From Flavobacterium ammoniigenes (GTDB taxonomy: Bacteria > Bacteroidota > Bacteroidia > Flavobacteriales > Flavobacteriaceae): a stretch of 64,000 nt of DNA. This document shows positions 34,706-44,460 of this stretch, piece by piece. Position numbers and translations under genes: made by a program. The stretch spans positions 496,001 to 560,000 of the forward strand of contig NZ_AP025184.1 in assembly GCF_020886055.1 (NCBI RefSeq), given 5' to 3'. Under the pieces are notes generated by a model. It saw nothing but the letters and a program-made list of their open reading frames with translations. It was not told the origin of the DNA and did no database searches. How positions within the stretch are numbered: position 1 is the first letter of the stretch; each line of letters begins with the position of its first letter.

Positions 34706-35647
34706 CTAGTTAATTTCATTCAACATTTCTGCGATGGCATCTAATCTTGGTGTTAAAATAATTTCAATACGACGATTTTTAGCTTTACCATCTGCCGTTT
34801 CATTACTAGCCAAAGGAGAAAATTCTCCTCTACCCGCAGCGGTCAGGTTTTGTTTATTAATTTTTTTGTTTTCGCTTAAAATCCCAACAATTGAAGTAGC
34901 TCTTTTAGTAGATAAATCCCAGTTGTCTGTAATTGGCCCTGAAGCTGTAAAAGCATCATCATCAGTATGTCCTTCAATCAAAACAGCGATTTCTGGATTA
35001 TCTCCCAATACTTTACCAAGTTCTACAACGGCTTTTTTACCTTCGGTACTTACCGCCCAACTTCCAGAACTGAATAACAATTTGTTTTCCATAGAAACGT
35101 ATACTTTTCCGTTTTTTTGTTCTACAGTCAAACCTTTACCTTCAAAACTATTTAAAGCTTTAGACAATGTCTCTTTAAGTTTTTTCATGCTCGCTTCTTT
35201 CGCTGCAATCATGTCTTCTAACTCTTTCAAACGTTGACTACTTTTTGTTAACTGCTCTTGCTCTAAAGCTAAGGCTTTGGCTTTTTCGTCCAATTCATCA
35301 AGCAATTCACGATTCTTTTTCATATTTTTTTCCAAAGACTCATTGCTGTTTTTTTCTAACGCCGCATACGAATCTTGAAGTGCATTGTATTTATCCAAAT
35401 TCGTTTCGTGTTCCGCTTTCAATTTGGTGTAATCTGCTTTTAGTTTGTCTAAATCCGTTTTCAGAGCCGCACCATCTAATTCCAATTGGTTTTTGGCTTT
35501 GGCTAAAGCCGCATTTTCGTCAGCCAACGTTCTGTTTTCTTTTTTTAAGTCCGTGTATTTGCTTTCTAAATCGGTATAGATTTTTTTAGACACACAAGAG
35601 GTGCTTAAAGCCAATACTAACAATCCAAGGGAAACTTTTTTTATCAT
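34706..35647 (-). CDS. OmpA-family peptidoglycan-binding lipoprotein
   Basis: The 313-residue protein has a lipoprotein signal (VSLGLLVLALSTSC, Cys near residue 18), a long Lys/Glu/Leu-rich coiled coil (about 25-165, with LDKLKADYTKLKAEHE), and a C-terminal OmpA-like domain: LIEGHTDDDAF, NWDLSTKRATSIVGIL, TAAGRGEFSPLA, KAKNRRIEIIL. It probably links the outer membrane to peptidoglycan. It is a single gene with a terminator. Confidence 0.92.
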   Translation of the reverse strand: MIKKVSLGLLVLALSTSCVSKKIYTDLESKYTDLKKENRTLADENAALAKAKNQLELDGAALKTDLDKLKADYTKLKAEHETNLDKYNALQDSYAALEKNSNESLEKNMKKNRELLDELDEKAKALALEQEQLTKSSQRLKELEDMIAAKEASMKKLKETLSKALNSFEGKGLTVEQKNGKVYVSMENKLLFSSGSWAVSTEGKKAVVELGKVLGDNPEIAVLIEGHTDDDAFTASGPITDNWDLSTKRATSIVGILSENKKINKQNLTAAGRGEFSPLASNETADGKAKNRRIEIILTPRLDAIAEMLNEIN

Positions 35648-35735
35648 GATGAAAGGGTTTGATTTTTATTTGTAACTACAACTTTATTTGTTCTTTTTTA
35701 TTGTACAAGCAGGTGCTTTTCGCAACTGAACAAAG

Positions 35736-36500
35736 CTACTCAATTTCTACCAAAATTGGACAATGGTCCGAATGTTTGGCTTCGGGCAAAATCAAAGCGC
35801 GTTTGATTCGGTTTTTCAAAGGTTCACTTACTAAACAATAATCGATTCGCCAACCTTTATTATTTAATCTCGCCGATGGAAAACGCATCGTCCACCAAGT
35901 ATAATTGTCCGGTTCTTTGTTCAAAAAACGGAAGCTATCAATGAAACCGCTTTTTAAGAAATTGTCTAACCAAGTTCGCTCGGCTGGCAGGAATCCAGAT
36001 ACATTTTTATTGCGAACGGGGTCGTGAATGTCTATGGCTTCGTGGCAAATATTATAATCTCCACAGATTACCAAATTAGGTACTTCTTTTTTCAAATTGT
36101 CAATATACTTTTGAAAATCATCCATATACATGAACTTGTGATCCAAACGCTCCGCATTAGTTCCAGAAGGGAGGTACAAACTCATCACCGAAACATCATC
36201 AAAATCCACGCGGATGTTACGTCCTTCAAAATCCATGTGTTCAATTCCGGTACCAAAAACGATATTGTTTGGTTTGGTTTTGGATAAAATAGCTACGCCA
36301 CTGTACCCTTTTTTTGTTGCTGGAAACCAATAATGGTAAGGATATCCTGCTAGTTCAATATCTAAAGTGGGCACCTGATCTGCTTGAGCTTTAATCTCTT
36401 GGAAACAGATAACGTCTGGATTAGCTTGTTGCAACCATTCGAGCAATCCTTTAGAAATGGCAGCACGAATTCCATTGACATTGTAGGAAATAATTTTCAT
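35736..36500 (-). CDS. xth: Exodeoxyribonuclease III
   Basis: This AP endonuclease/3'-exonuclease acts in base-excision repair. The 254-residue protein has MKIISYNVNGIRAAISKG, the catalytic Glu in VICFQEIKAQ (about 35), GDYNICHEAIDIHDP with the catalytic Asp/Asn near 147-149, and the final LPEAKHSDHCPILVEIE with Asp-His. The start is the ATG at 36500, where the family begins; a TACATTTG box at 36548-36555 lies upstream. Its 5' region overlaps no other corrected gene. Confidence 0.95.
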   Translation of the reverse strand: MKIISYNVNGIRAAISKGLLEWLQQANPDVICFQEIKAQADQVPTLDIELAGYPYHYWFPATKKGYSGVAILSKTKPNNIVFGTGIEHMDFEGRNIRVDFDDVSVMSLYLPSGTNAERLDHKFMYMDDFQKYIDNLKKEVPNLVICGDYNICHEAIDIHDPVRNKNVSGFLPAERTWLDNFLKSGFIDSFRFLNKEPDNYTWWTMRFPSARLNNKGWRIDYCLVSEPLKNRIKRALILPEAKHSDHCPILVEIE

Positions 36501-36547
36501 TGAAAATTGGTATTTTAGGGATGCTGAATTAGGCATTTTACTGTCTT

Positions 36548-36555
36548 CAAATGTA
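36548..36555 (-). promoter_or_regulatory. Promoter -7 box for exonuclease III (TACATTTG)
   Basis: This minus-strand TAnnTTTG match lies 47 bases upstream of the ATG at 36500 and excludes the longer open frame that begins at 36578. Confidence 0.48.
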
Positions 36556-36606
36556 ATAAAAAAGTAGAAGTTTGCCATTGAAAATTCAGAAAATGGAGTT
36601 TTTTGT

Positions 36607-36614
36607 TATCTTTG
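36607..36614 (+). promoter_or_regulatory. Promoter -7 box for the olsF-like gene (TATCTTTG)
   Basis: This TAnnTTTG match lies 26 bases upstream of the ATG at 36641, so the frame's earlier ATG at 36572 and the codons before 36618 are unlikely to be transcribed. Confidence 0.55.
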
Positions 36615-36640
36615 TTGCTTGCCTCAAATATAAAAATGAT

Positions 36641-38443
36641 ATGGGTTTAGTAACTGCTAAAGAAGTTGCGAAAGCAATAAATACGGATAAATACGGATTC
36701 TTAGGCACTTTTTCGGGCTGGTTGCTGATGAAAGTACTTAAAATTTCGGAACTAAATAACGTATATGACCGAAACAAACATTTAAGCGAAGTGGCTTTTT
36801 TGAATGGGGTTCTTGACGACTTACAAATTAAATTTGAAATACCTGAAGCAGATCTAAAAAGACTGCCAAAAGAAGGCCCTTATATTACAATTTCTAATCA
36901 TCCACTAGGTGGTATTGACGGGGTGTTGTTGTTGAAATTAATGCTGGAAAGAGAACCTAATTTCAAAATCATTGCCAACTTCCTTTTGCACCGTATCGAA
37001 CCTTTAAAAAAGTACATCATGCCGGTGAATCCTTTTGAAAATCATAAGGATGCCAAATCGAGCGTAGTGGGAATCAAAGAAACATTACGTCATTTAAGTG
37101 ATGGAAAACCATTGGGGATGTTTCCTGCAGGTGAAGTTTCGACCTATAAAGACGGAAAATTAATGGTCGACAAACCATGGGAAGAAGGCGCTATCAAAGT
37201 CATTCGCAAAGCGCAAGTTCCTGTAGTTCCTATCTATTTTCATGCAAAAAATAGCCGATTATTTTATTTACTATCTAAAATCAGCGGGACTTTTCGAACT
37301 GCAAAATTACCATCGGAAGTATTCAGCCAAAAAAAGCGTGTGATTAAAGTGCGTATTGGCAAACCTATCTCAGTAGCAGAACAAAACGAATACGAATCAT
37401 TAGAAGACTATTCTGAATTCTTACGAAAGAAAACCTATATGTTGGCCAATCCGTTTGAAAAAGAAAGCAAACTACTGCCGACGCCTACTTTAAAATTACC
37501 TAAAAGTCCAAAAGAAATTGTCACTCCGGCTAATCAAGATAAAATTGTTGCTGAAGTAGATGCGCTTCGTGATTCAGACTGTCGTTTATTACAAAGTAAA
37601 AATTACGAGGTCTTTTTTACTAAAGCCTCTAGAATTCCAAATGTTTTACATGAATTGGGTCGCCTTCGAGAAATTACCTTTAGAGAAGTAGGGGAAGGAA
37701 CTAATGAATCTATTGATTTGGATAAATTTGATCAATATTACCATCATATGTTTTTGTGGGATGATGATGCTAAAAAAGTGGCAGGAGCCTATCGAATGGG
37801 ATTAGGTTCTGAAATATATCCTAAATACGGCATGAATGGTTTTTATCTGAATGACTTGTTTCGTTTTGAACCTGAATTGCATGATATGATGAGTAAGTCC
37901 ATTGAAATGGGGCGTGCTTTTATCATCAAAGAATACCAACAAAAACCAATGCCATTATTCCTACTTTGGAAAGGAATTATTCATACTACTTTACGTTATC
38001 CGGAACATAAATTCTTACTTGGTGGCGTAAGTATTAGTAATCAATTCTCCGATTTTTCGAAATCGTTGATGATTGAGTTTATGAAATCAAACTATTACGA
38101 TCCGTATATTGCACAATACATTCACCCTAAAAAAGCGTTTAAAGTCAAATTAAAAGACGCCGATAAAGATTTTATTTTCAATGAAACGGAAGCCGATTTG
38201 AATAAGTTTGATAAAATCATTGACGAGTTGGAACCAGGTAGTTTACGTTTGCCTGTTTTGATTAAAAAATACATTAAGCAAAACGCACGCGTTGTTGCTT
38301 TTAACGTCGATCCCTTATTCAATAACGCAGTTGACGGATTAATGTACATTCGCGTAGAAGACATCCCAGACAGTACTATGAAACCGGTAATGGAAGAATT
38401 TCAGGCCGAGTTGGAACGAAAATTAAGTGAAAAAGAAGAGTAA
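36641..38443 (+). CDS. Bifunctional acyltransferase, OlsF-like (aminolipid synthesis candidate)
   Basis: The 600-residue protein joins a PlsC/OlsA-like O-acyltransferase (SNHPLGGIDG near 85-94, FPAGEVSTYKDGK near 163-175, VPVVPIYFHAKNS) to a C-terminal GNAT/OlsB-like N-acyltransferase (LREITFREVGEGTNES, VAGAYRMGLG, YLNDLFRFEPE, SIEMGRAFIIKEYQ). The same order occurs in OlsF, a bifunctional ornithine-lipid synthase described from Serratia with a Flavobacterium johnsoniae homologue. It would acylate an amino acid (ornithine or glycine) on N, then O. Which amino acid is used cannot be read from sequence. The start is set by the promoter box at 36607. Confidence 0.82.
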   Translation: MGLVTAKEVAKAINTDKYGFLGTFSGWLLMKVLKISELNNVYDRNKHLSEVAFLNGVLDDLQIKFEIPEADLKRLPKEGPYITISNHPLGGIDGVLLLKLMLEREPNFKIIANFLLHRIEPLKKYIMPVNPFENHKDAKSSVVGIKETLRHLSDGKPLGMFPAGEVSTYKDGKLMVDKPWEEGAIKVIRKAQVPVVPIYFHAKNSRLFYLLSKISGTFRTAKLPSEVFSQKKRVIKVRIGKPISVAEQNEYESLEDYSEFLRKKTYMLANPFEKESKLLPTPTLKLPKSPKEIVTPANQDKIVAEVDALRDSDCRLLQSKNYEVFFTKASRIPNVLHELGRLREITFREVGEGTNESIDLDKFDQYYHHMFLWDDDAKKVAGAYRMGLGSEIYPKYGMNGFYLNDLFRFEPELHDMMSKSIEMGRAFIIKEYQQKPMPLFLLWKGIIHTTLRYPEHKFLLGGVSISNQFSDFSKSLMIEFMKSNYYDPYIAQYIHPKKAFKVKLKDADKDFIFNETEADLNKFDKIIDELEPGSLRLPVLIKKYIKQNARVVAFNVDPLFNNAVDGLMYIRVEDIPDSTMKPVMEEFQAELERKLSEKEE

Positions 38444-38445
38444 TT

Positions 38446-38471
38446 AAATCCCGATAGCAATCGGGATTTTT
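38446..38471 (+). terminator. Intrinsic terminator after the olsF-like gene
   Basis: AAATCCCGAT pairs with ATCGGGATTT around AGCA, followed by a T-run. It is directly after the stop and just before the convergent TM2 gene. Confidence 0.88.
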
Positions 38472-38477
38472 GTTATA

Positions 38478-38765
38478 TTAAAACCAATGTTTTTGTCCCA
38501 CTTGATAGGTGTTATAAAACTCTTCGTCAGATTTGGTTAAATAAATTATTCCTTCAATCAATCCAAACAAACCGGTCAATGTAGCACAACTGCAGATACT
38601 TAAGATTAGCCAAAGTATTCCTGTTCCAGTGTATCCCAAATAAAATTTATGGATTCCCAATGGGCCCAACAAAATGGCGAAAATACCGCAGGCTACTTTT
38701 TTATTATTTTGAAATTGTGGTGTCGGAGTATTCCACGCTTCTTGTTTAATAGTTTCAGTTTCCAT
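38478..38765 (-). CDS. TM2 domain-containing membrane protein
   Basis: The 95-residue protein has a polar N-terminus and a TM2 domain: two transmembrane helices (ACGIFAILLGPLGIHKFYLG and a following TGILWLILSI), then FGLIEGIIYLT. The GPLGIHKFYLGYTG core is the family hallmark. Function in bacteria is unknown. It lies 11 bases after the leftward hydroxyacid dehydrogenase gene and may share its transcript. Confidence 0.88.
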   Translation of the reverse strand: METETIKQEAWNTPTPQFQNNKKVACGIFAILLGPLGIHKFYLGYTGTGILWLILSICSCATLTGLFGLIEGIIYLTKSDEEFYNTYQVGQKHWF

Positions 38766-38776
38766 ATAAATAGTTT

Positions 38777-39724
38777 TTAATAGTAATAGAGTGTTTTTAT
38801 TTTATCGACAATGACTTGCGCCAAACGCTCATGGCTTTCAATAGTCCAGCCTGCGATATGGGGAGTCAATATAACATTTTTGGCATTCAATAAATACTGA
38901 AAAGCCTCAGGAGTAGTTGCTTCTTGGAACAAAGTTTCAAAAGATAATTTTTCATATTCCAAAACGTCCAAACCAGCGCCTAACACTTTTCCTGATTGTA
39001 ATGCTGCAACCAAATCAGCCGTAACAATATTTTTTCCGCGTGACGTATTGATGATCCAGATGGACTTTGCAAATCCATTAATAAATTTCGTATTGACCAT
39101 TTTATCCGTTTCGGGAGTCCAAGGCAAGTGCAAACTCAAGACGTCTACTTTTTGTTGTAATTCAGCAAAACTGACTTGTTTGGCATTTTCATCACCTACA
39201 TTTTCTTGAATATCATAACACAAGACCTCCACTTCAAAACCACCTAGTTTTTTGGCAAAAGCCTTACCCATATTTCCGTAGCCAATAATCCCGACTGTTT
39301 TACCGTCCAATTCCTGTCCGCGATTGCTTTCACGATTCCAATGTCCTGCCCGAATCTCCGCATCGGCTTGGTTTAAATTGTTAAACAACGATAAAATCAT
39401 CCCTAGACTGTGTTCGGCAACCGCGTTTCGATTTCCTTCTGGAGCGGCAATCAAGGCGATATTTTTTGATTCAGCATATTCGCAATCAATACTTTCCAAT
39501 CCCGCGCCAACTCGCGCAATGAACTGCAAATTAGTAGCTTTATCTAAAAACGTTTGGTCAATTTTGAATCGGCTACGAATAACAATCCCTTGATAATCTT
39601 GAATTTTAGCTTCGATTTCTTCTTTGGAAGAGGTAAAATCTTCGTGATTCACAAAACCTGCTTGTTCCAATTGGTCCCAAAGCAAAGGATGATTACTATC
39701 GATATGAAGAATGTGTACCGCCAT
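38777..39724 (-). CDS. D-isomer 2-hydroxyacid dehydrogenase (SerA-like)
   Basis: The 315-residue NAD-dependent dehydrogenase has the Rossmann motif VGIIGYGNMGKAFAKKL near 145-161, the catalytic Arg in INTSRGKNIV, Glu in the LDVLEYEK segment, and His in LTPHIAGWT. It lacks the ACT domain of full-length SerA. It may act as 3-phosphoglycerate dehydrogenase, but the exact substrate is not determined. The start AVHILHIDSN at 39724 is preferred over a longer frame from 39757, based on the family's N-terminus. Confidence 0.86.
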   Translation of the reverse strand: MAVHILHIDSNHPLLWDQLEQAGFVNHEDFTSSKEEIEAKIQDYQGIVIRSRFKIDQTFLDKATNLQFIARVGAGLESIDCEYAESKNIALIAAPEGNRNAVAEHSLGMILSLFNNLNQADAEIRAGHWNRESNRGQELDGKTVGIIGYGNMGKAFAKKLGGFEVEVLCYDIQENVGDENAKQVSFAELQQKVDVLSLHLPWTPETDKMVNTKFINGFAKSIWIINTSRGKNIVTADLVAALQSGKVLGAGLDVLEYEKLSFETLFQEATTPEAFQYLLNAKNVILTPHIAGWTIESHERLAQVIVDKIKTLYYY

Positions 39725-39814
39725 AAAAGGATTGTATTTGCAAACCCAAATTAACAAAAAAAATAGGTGTAAAAGGTGTAAATTGCGAGCATTCTAATTT
39801 AAATGTAAAAAAAT

Positions 39815-40954
39815 ATGGCCGCCAGTCGATTGTTTCGAGATTTTTTTGAAAGCGAAAAAGCGGGCGGATTGTTATTACTTTTAGTAACGGTACTTTCTTT
39901 GGCTTTAGCCAATTCCCCTATTCAAGCAAGCTATGTCGGATTTTGGGAAACTGAAATTGGTCATCATTCCATTACCCATTGGATCAATGATGGATTAATG
40001 ACTATTTTCTTCTTGTTGATTGGATTGGAATTAGAACGCGAATTGTATGGCGGCGAATTGTCAAATTTCAAAAATGCTGCTTTACCTATTTTTGGTGCTC
40101 TTGGTGGAATGCTAATTCCAGCCGGAGTATTTTTAGTATTCAATTGGGGTACCCAAACGCAGAACGGTGCTGGAATTCCTATGGCTACGGATATTGCTTT
40201 TGCTATTGGCATCTTATCGCTTTTAGGCAAAAGAGTGCCAACTTCATTGAAAATATTCTTAACGGCTTTGGCAGTTATTGATGACTTGGGTGCCATTCTA
40301 ATTATTGCGATTTTTTATACAAAAACTATTACCTTTCTGTATTTAGGAGGTGCATTTGCAATTATGGGAATACTATTTATTCTAAATAGAAAAAAGGTTC
40401 ATCACCTACTTCCGTATTTAATTGGCGGTAGTTTAATGTGGTATTGCATGCTCAATTCAGGCGTTCACGCTACTATTACTGGCGTACTTCTGGCCTTTGT
40501 CATTCCGTATGGCAATGGAGGAAAAACCACTTCATCATACCGATTACAACACTTTCTACACAAACCTGTTGCCTTTTTCATTCTGCCTTTATTTGCTATC
40601 GCGAATACTGGAATTGCCATAGATTCCAACTGGCAGGAGGGACTTGCTCATGCTAACCCAATCGGGATTATGGCAGGTTTGATTGTTGGAAAACCAATAG
40701 GGATTACTCTTTTTGCTTTTCTCTCTGTAAAATTAGGCATTGGATCACTTCCAAAAGAGTTGCAATGGAAACAGATTCTCGGCGCCGGAATGTTAGGCGG
40801 AATTGGGTTTACTATGTCGATTTTCATTACGCTCTTGGCTTTCAAAAACGATGGTGAAGCCGTAATTACTTATTCTAAAATGGCCATTTTAGTTGCTTCG
40901 TTTGTCTCAGGAACTTTAGGTTTTTTGTGGTTGAAAATGAGTTTGAAGAAATAA
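39815..40954 (+). CDS. nhaA: Na+/H+ antiporter NhaA
   Basis: NhaA exchanges sodium for protons across the inner membrane for pH and salt balance. The 379-residue protein has about 11-12 transmembrane segments and the key acidic residues in MATDIAFAIGILSLLG and ALAVIDDLGAILIIAI (the Asp pair that binds Na+), plus the N-terminal FFESEKAGGLLLL. The length is near the E. coli protein. It is a single gene, convergent with proC. Confidence 0.95.
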   Translation: MAASRLFRDFFESEKAGGLLLLLVTVLSLALANSPIQASYVGFWETEIGHHSITHWINDGLMTIFFLLIGLELERELYGGELSNFKNAALPIFGALGGMLIPAGVFLVFNWGTQTQNGAGIPMATDIAFAIGILSLLGKRVPTSLKIFLTALAVIDDLGAILIIAIFYTKTITFLYLGGAFAIMGILFILNRKKVHHLLPYLIGGSLMWYCMLNSGVHATITGVLLAFVIPYGNGGKTTSSYRLQHFLHKPVAFFILPLFAIANTGIAIDSNWQEGLAHANPIGIMAGLIVGKPIGITLFAFLSVKLGIGSLPKELQWKQILGAGMLGGIGFTMSIFITLLAFKNDGEAVITYSKMAILVASFVSGTLGFLWLKMSLKK

Positions 40955-40983
40955 AAAAGGCCGCTAATTATAGCGACCTTTCA
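40951..40983 (-). terminator. Terminator after proC, shared weakly with nhaA
   Basis: AAAGG-CGCT pairs with AGCG-CCTTT around AATTAT with one internal mismatch. On the minus strand six T residues follow, so it fits the leftward proC transcript best. Confidence 0.6.
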
Positions 40984-40999
40984 TTAATTGAAAAGGAAA

Positions 41000-41776
41000 T
41001 TATCCCTTAATCTGTTTTAAAGACGTTTTAATTCCTCTAATTAATGACGAACTAAATCCGTGCATTTCCATTTCATTCAAACCAGCAATCGTACACCCTT
41101 GAGGCGTTGTTACTCGGTCAATCAATTGTTCTGGATGTGTTTTTTCTTCCAATAGCATTTCGGCAGCACCTTTTACCGTTTGAGCTGAAATCGCCAACGC
41201 CGTTTGCCAGTCGAATCCAATTTCGATTCCTGCTTGCATCGAAGCGCGAATGTATCGCAAGGCAAATGCCGTTCCGCTAGCCGCTAATACAGTTGCCGCA
41301 TCCATTAATTTTTCGTCAATAATGGGTGCCGTTCCTAAACCTTCAAACAAACGTACTACGTTTTGAGCTGCTTCTTTATTGCTTTCTTGAAAGGCAATAC
41401 AAGTTGCCGAAGCGCCAAATTGTGCCGCAATATTCGGCATAATGCGGACCGCTTGGTGGTTTGCTCCTATTTTGTTTTGTAAATTTTCAATGGACAATCC
41501 ACTCACAGCAGAAGCAATAGTTTTGTTGGTAATTGCAGGCAATATTTCGGCCAAAACAGTATCTACTTGATAGGGTTTGATGGTCAAAATAATAATGTCT
41601 GCGTCTTGAATGTTATGCTTGTTATCAGAAGAAATGGTAACCCCTAATTGTTCTAGATGTAAAATATTCGTGGTGTTTCTTCGAGTTACGGTGACTTGGT
41701 TGCCTTCTGTAAATTTAGCAATCCCAATGGCAATTGAAGCACCCAGGTTGCCTCCGCCAATAATGTGTACTTTCAT
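41000..41776 (-). CDS. proC: Pyrroline-5-carboxylate reductase
   Basis: The enzyme reduces 1-pyrroline-5-carboxylate to proline with NAD(P)H. The 258-residue protein has the N-terminal IGGGNLGASIAIGI Rossmann loop, VRIMPNIAAQFGASATC, and the C-terminal family signature TPQGCTIAGLNEME with DRVTTPQG. It has no adjacent proA/proB. The upstream mgtE gene on the same strand ends 41 bases away, so read-through is possible. Confidence 0.94.
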   Translation of the reverse strand: MKVHIIGGGNLGASIAIGIAKFTEGNQVTVTRRNTTNILHLEQLGVTISSDNKHNIQDADIIILTIKPYQVDTVLAEILPAITNKTIASAVSGLSIENLQNKIGANHQAVRIMPNIAAQFGASATCIAFQESNKEAAQNVVRLFEGLGTAPIIDEKLMDAATVLAASGTAFALRYIRASMQAGIEIGFDWQTALAISAQTVKGAAEMLLEEKTHPEQLIDRVTTPQGCTIAGLNEMEMHGFSSSLIRGIKTSLKQIKG

Positions 41777-41817
41777 GTTGTGTAGTTATAGTTGTGTAGT
41801 TGTTTGTAGAGTAAGAG

Positions 41818-43170
41818 TTAAAACCCTAAAATCATTTTGGCAATTGAAAAATAAATTAAAATTCCGCAAATATCATTGCTTGTAGTTATAAAGGGGCCTG
41901 TTGCCAAGGCGGGGTCAATCCCAAATTTATCTAATAATAACGGAATAAATGTACCAATTAAGGAAGCAATGATTATTACTGAAATAAGTGCTACCGTCAC
42001 GATAACGCCAATTATAATTTCTACATTCAATAAATAATGAGACCCTACAAATAAAATAGTGGCCAATATTACTCCGTTCAATAAGCTCAGTGCTACTTCT
42101 TTAATCAAACGATTAAATACAGAGCCGCTCAAGGTATTGTTTGCCAAACCTTGAACTATAATAGCCGAAGATTGTACTCCAACATTTCCTGCCATTGCAG
42201 CAATAAGTGGGGTAAAGAAAAATAATTTTCCGTGCTCTATCATAGCACCTTCAAAAAGTCCTAATACTTTTACCGAAATGAAACCCCCTAATAAAGCCAA
42301 TACCAACCATGGCAAACGGGCTTTGGTATGTTCTATAATACTGTCATCTGCCTCTACGTCTTGTGATATACCCGCTGCTAATTGGTAATCTTCATCGGCT
42401 TCCTCTTTAATTACGTCTACGATATCGTCAATGGTAATGCGACCAACTAAACGACCCAATTCATCGACTACTGGAATTGCTTCTAAATCGTATTTTTGCA
42501 TGATACGCGCCACCTCAACGTCTTCGGTATCGATGTTAACATAATTTAATTTTCGGATATAGACATCATTAATGGGTGTTCTGGAAGAAGTAGTCAATAA
42601 ATCTTTAAGAGACAAACGTCCTTTCAAACGGTCTTCATCATCGACTACATAAATAGAGTGCACCCTTGAAATATTTTCAGCTTGAATGCGCATTTCCTTA
42701 ATACAGGTTAGCACATTCCAGTTTTCGTTTACTTTTACCAATTCTTTGTGCATGATTCCCCCAGCAGTATCTTCTGCATAACGAAGCAAATCCACAATGT
42801 CTTTGGCGTGTTCAACATCTTGTAATTCCGATATTACCTCCGCCTTAAGGTCTTGCGACAACTCGGCAATAATATCTGCAGCATCGTTCGTTTCTAATTC
42901 GTCAAGCTCTTCTGCAATTTCTTTTGGAGAAAGTCTTTTTAGAATATTTTCACGTAAATCGTCCTCTAATTCAAGCAGAATTTCGGCCGTTTTATCACTG
43001 TCTAAAACTTTAAAAATATAAGTTGCCTCATCAAAATCAAGTTCGTCTAAAACTTCGGCAATATCAGCATGGTGCATGTCATTCAACAAAACTTCCAATT
43101 GCTGGTCGTTTTTAGTTTGAATGAGTAGCTCTAATTCTTGAATTAATTCTTTGCTGATTTTAAATTCCAT
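41818..43170 (-). CDS. mgtE: Magnesium transporter MgtE
   Basis: The 450-residue protein has the cytosolic N-domain (repeats such as [10 protein letters not shown] and [17 protein letters not shown], about 1-130), a CBS pair (about 135-260, with [13 protein letters not shown] and [16 protein letters not shown]), the plug helix, and five transmembrane helices with [17 protein letters not shown] and the terminal [16 protein letters not shown] signature. It is a Mg2+-gated Mg2+ channel. Its start overlaps the rsmA stop by 11 bases, indicating a shared transcript and possible translational coupling. Confidence 0.95.
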   Translation of the reverse strand: MEFKISKELIQELELLIQTKNDQQLEVLLNDMHHADIAEVLDELDFDEATYIFKVLDSDKTAEILLELEDDLRENILKRLSPKEIAEELDELETNDAADIIAELSQDLKAEVISELQDVEHAKDIVDLLRYAEDTAGGIMHKELVKVNENWNVLTCIKEMRIQAENISRVHSIYVVDDEDRLKGRLSLKDLLTTSSRTPINDVYIRKLNYVNIDTEDVEVARIMQKYDLEAIPVVDELGRLVGRITIDDIVDVIKEEADEDYQLAAGISQDVEADDSIIEHTKARLPWLVLALLGGFISVKVLGLFEGAMIEHGKLFFFTPLIAAMAGNVGVQSSAIIVQGLANNTLSGSVFNRLIKEVALSLLNGVILATILFVGSHYLLNVEIIIGVIVTVALISVIIIASLIGTFIPLLLDKFGIDPALATGPFITTSNDICGILIYFSIAKMILGF

Positions 43171-43939
43171 CGGCTTCGATTTTTTGAGTGAGTGCTATAA
43201 AGTCCTCAACACTAAGTTGTTCTGGACGAAGATCTAATACCTTGTCTTCTCTTAAATTATCCGACAAATTTAAGGTTTTTAAACTGTTACGCAAGGTTTT
43301 TCTACGTTGTTGAAAGGCGGTTTTTACTACCGTGAAGAATAATTTTTCGCCACAAGGCAAACTAAAGTCTTCTTTTCGTCGCAAACGCATCACCCCTGAT
43401 TTTACTTTAGGCGGCGGATCAAAAACATGTTCGTCTACCGTAAACAAGTATTCGGCATGATAAAAAGCTTGCGCTAAAACCGATAAAATACCATAGGCTT
43501 TACTCCCTTTTTTCTCGCAAATACGCTGTGCTACTTCTTTTTGGAACATTCCCGAAAACTCCGGGATTTGATGACGGAATTCCAAGGTTCTAAATACAAT
43601 TTGTGTCGAAATATTGTAAGGAAAATTTCCAATAATTGCATATTGCTTCCCTTCAAAAATTTCATTACAATCGTAACGGAGAAAGTCTTTTGAAATGATT
43701 TTATCTTTTAACTTGGGATAATTGGCGTCCAAATACGCCACCGACTCCGTGTCAATCTCAATCACATAGGTAGTGGTAGGTTTGTCCAATAAATATTTAG
43801 TCAAAACACCCATTCCAGGACCAATTTCTAACACATCATTGTAACCTTCTAAACTCAAGGTGTCGGCAATCGCTTTTGCAATGCTTTCGTCTTTTAGGAA
43901 ATGTTGCCCGAGGTGTTTTTTTGCTTTTACTTTTTCCAT
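43160..43939 (-). CDS. rsmA: 16S rRNA A1518/A1519 dimethyltransferase
   Basis: RsmA (KsgA) dimethylates two adenines near the 3' end of 16S rRNA, a late check on 30S assembly. The 259-residue protein has [13 protein letters not shown], the SAM motif [14 protein letters not shown], the catalytic NFPYNIS motif near 110, and a C-terminal helical domain. I chose the ATG at 43939; one five codons upstream (43954) is possible. It overlaps mgtE by 11 bases and follows the DUF4286 gene. Confidence 0.95.
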   Translation of the reverse strand: MEKVKAKKHLGQHFLKDESIAKAIADTLSLEGYNDVLEIGPGMGVLTKYLLDKPTTTYVIEIDTESVAYLDANYPKLKDKIISKDFLRYDCNEIFEGKQYAIIGNFPYNISTQIVFRTLEFRHQIPEFSGMFQKEVAQRICEKKGSKAYGILSVLAQAFYHAEYLFTVDEHVFDPPPKVKSGVMRLRRKEDFSLPCGEKLFFTVVKTAFQQRRKTLRNSLKTLNLSDNLREDKVLDLRPEQLSVEDFIALTQKIEADGI

Positions 43940-43980
43940 TAGGTGTTTTGCCAAAAGGCGCTAAGACACTAAGTTCCTAT

Positions 43981-44295
43981 TTAATTATGTTCAGAAATCA
44001 ATTCCAATTCGGTTCTAAAAGCCAGCATTTTTTCGCCAAATAATTGGTAACTTTCTTGACGGAATTGTGGAGCATTTTCTTCGTAATATTTTTCCAAAGT
44101 CGCTTTACTATCCGTCGTAAATTGAATCGAATAGGTCGTTCCTCCCATTTCTTCTTCTATCAAAACCTTTACAATTTTAGCCGAAGAAAATTTTCCCGTA
44201 GACAAAATAGCTGGAATTCGGGTTTGCTGCATCCATTGTAACCATTGGTCTTGAACGCTTTCGTGTATATTTACTGTTACGTTGTAAAGTATCAT
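43981..44295 (-). CDS. DUF4286 family protein, unknown function
   Basis: The 104-residue protein starts MILYNVTVNIHESVQDQWLQW and contains KIVKVLIEEEMGGTTYSIQF and a C-terminal EKMLAFRTELELI, the pattern of the Bacteroidota DUF4286 family, related in fold to ferredoxin-like ABM/EthD small proteins. It has no signal peptide. The frame extends to 44412, but family length and start favour 44295. It lies in a leftward run with serS upstream and rsmA downstream. Confidence 0.84.
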   Translation of the reverse strand: MILYNVTVNIHESVQDQWLQWMQQTRIPAILSTGKFSSAKIVKVLIEEEMGGTTYSIQFTTDSKATLEKYYEENAPQFRQESYQLFGEKMLAFRTELELISEHN

Positions 44296-44460
44296 ATTGA
44301 TTGGTGCGTTTGTTATTGATTTGTTTATACGGTCATTTTTTAACCGAATAAATTGAGTTTTGATTTGCTGTTTTTGGATTATATATTTCCAATTGATTTC
44401 ATTACTACACAAATGGGATTGGTTACGTAAAGTAAAAATCTCTGGATGTGTGTAAAGTAA

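Noticed and set aside
34734..35237. 167-codon frame opposite the OmpA domain
   Set aside because: It is antisense to a well-supported gene and its translation has no family features.
35245..35589. 114-codon frame opposite the OmpA lipoprotein gene
   Set aside because: It is a shadow of the low-complexity coiled-coil coding region, with no promoter, no start context and a repetitive His/Phe/Leu composition.
36572..36640. Upstream extension of the olsF-like protein overlapping the exonuclease III promoter region
   Set aside because: A TATCTTTG box at 36607-36614 lies inside it, so these codons would be mostly upstream of the transcript start.
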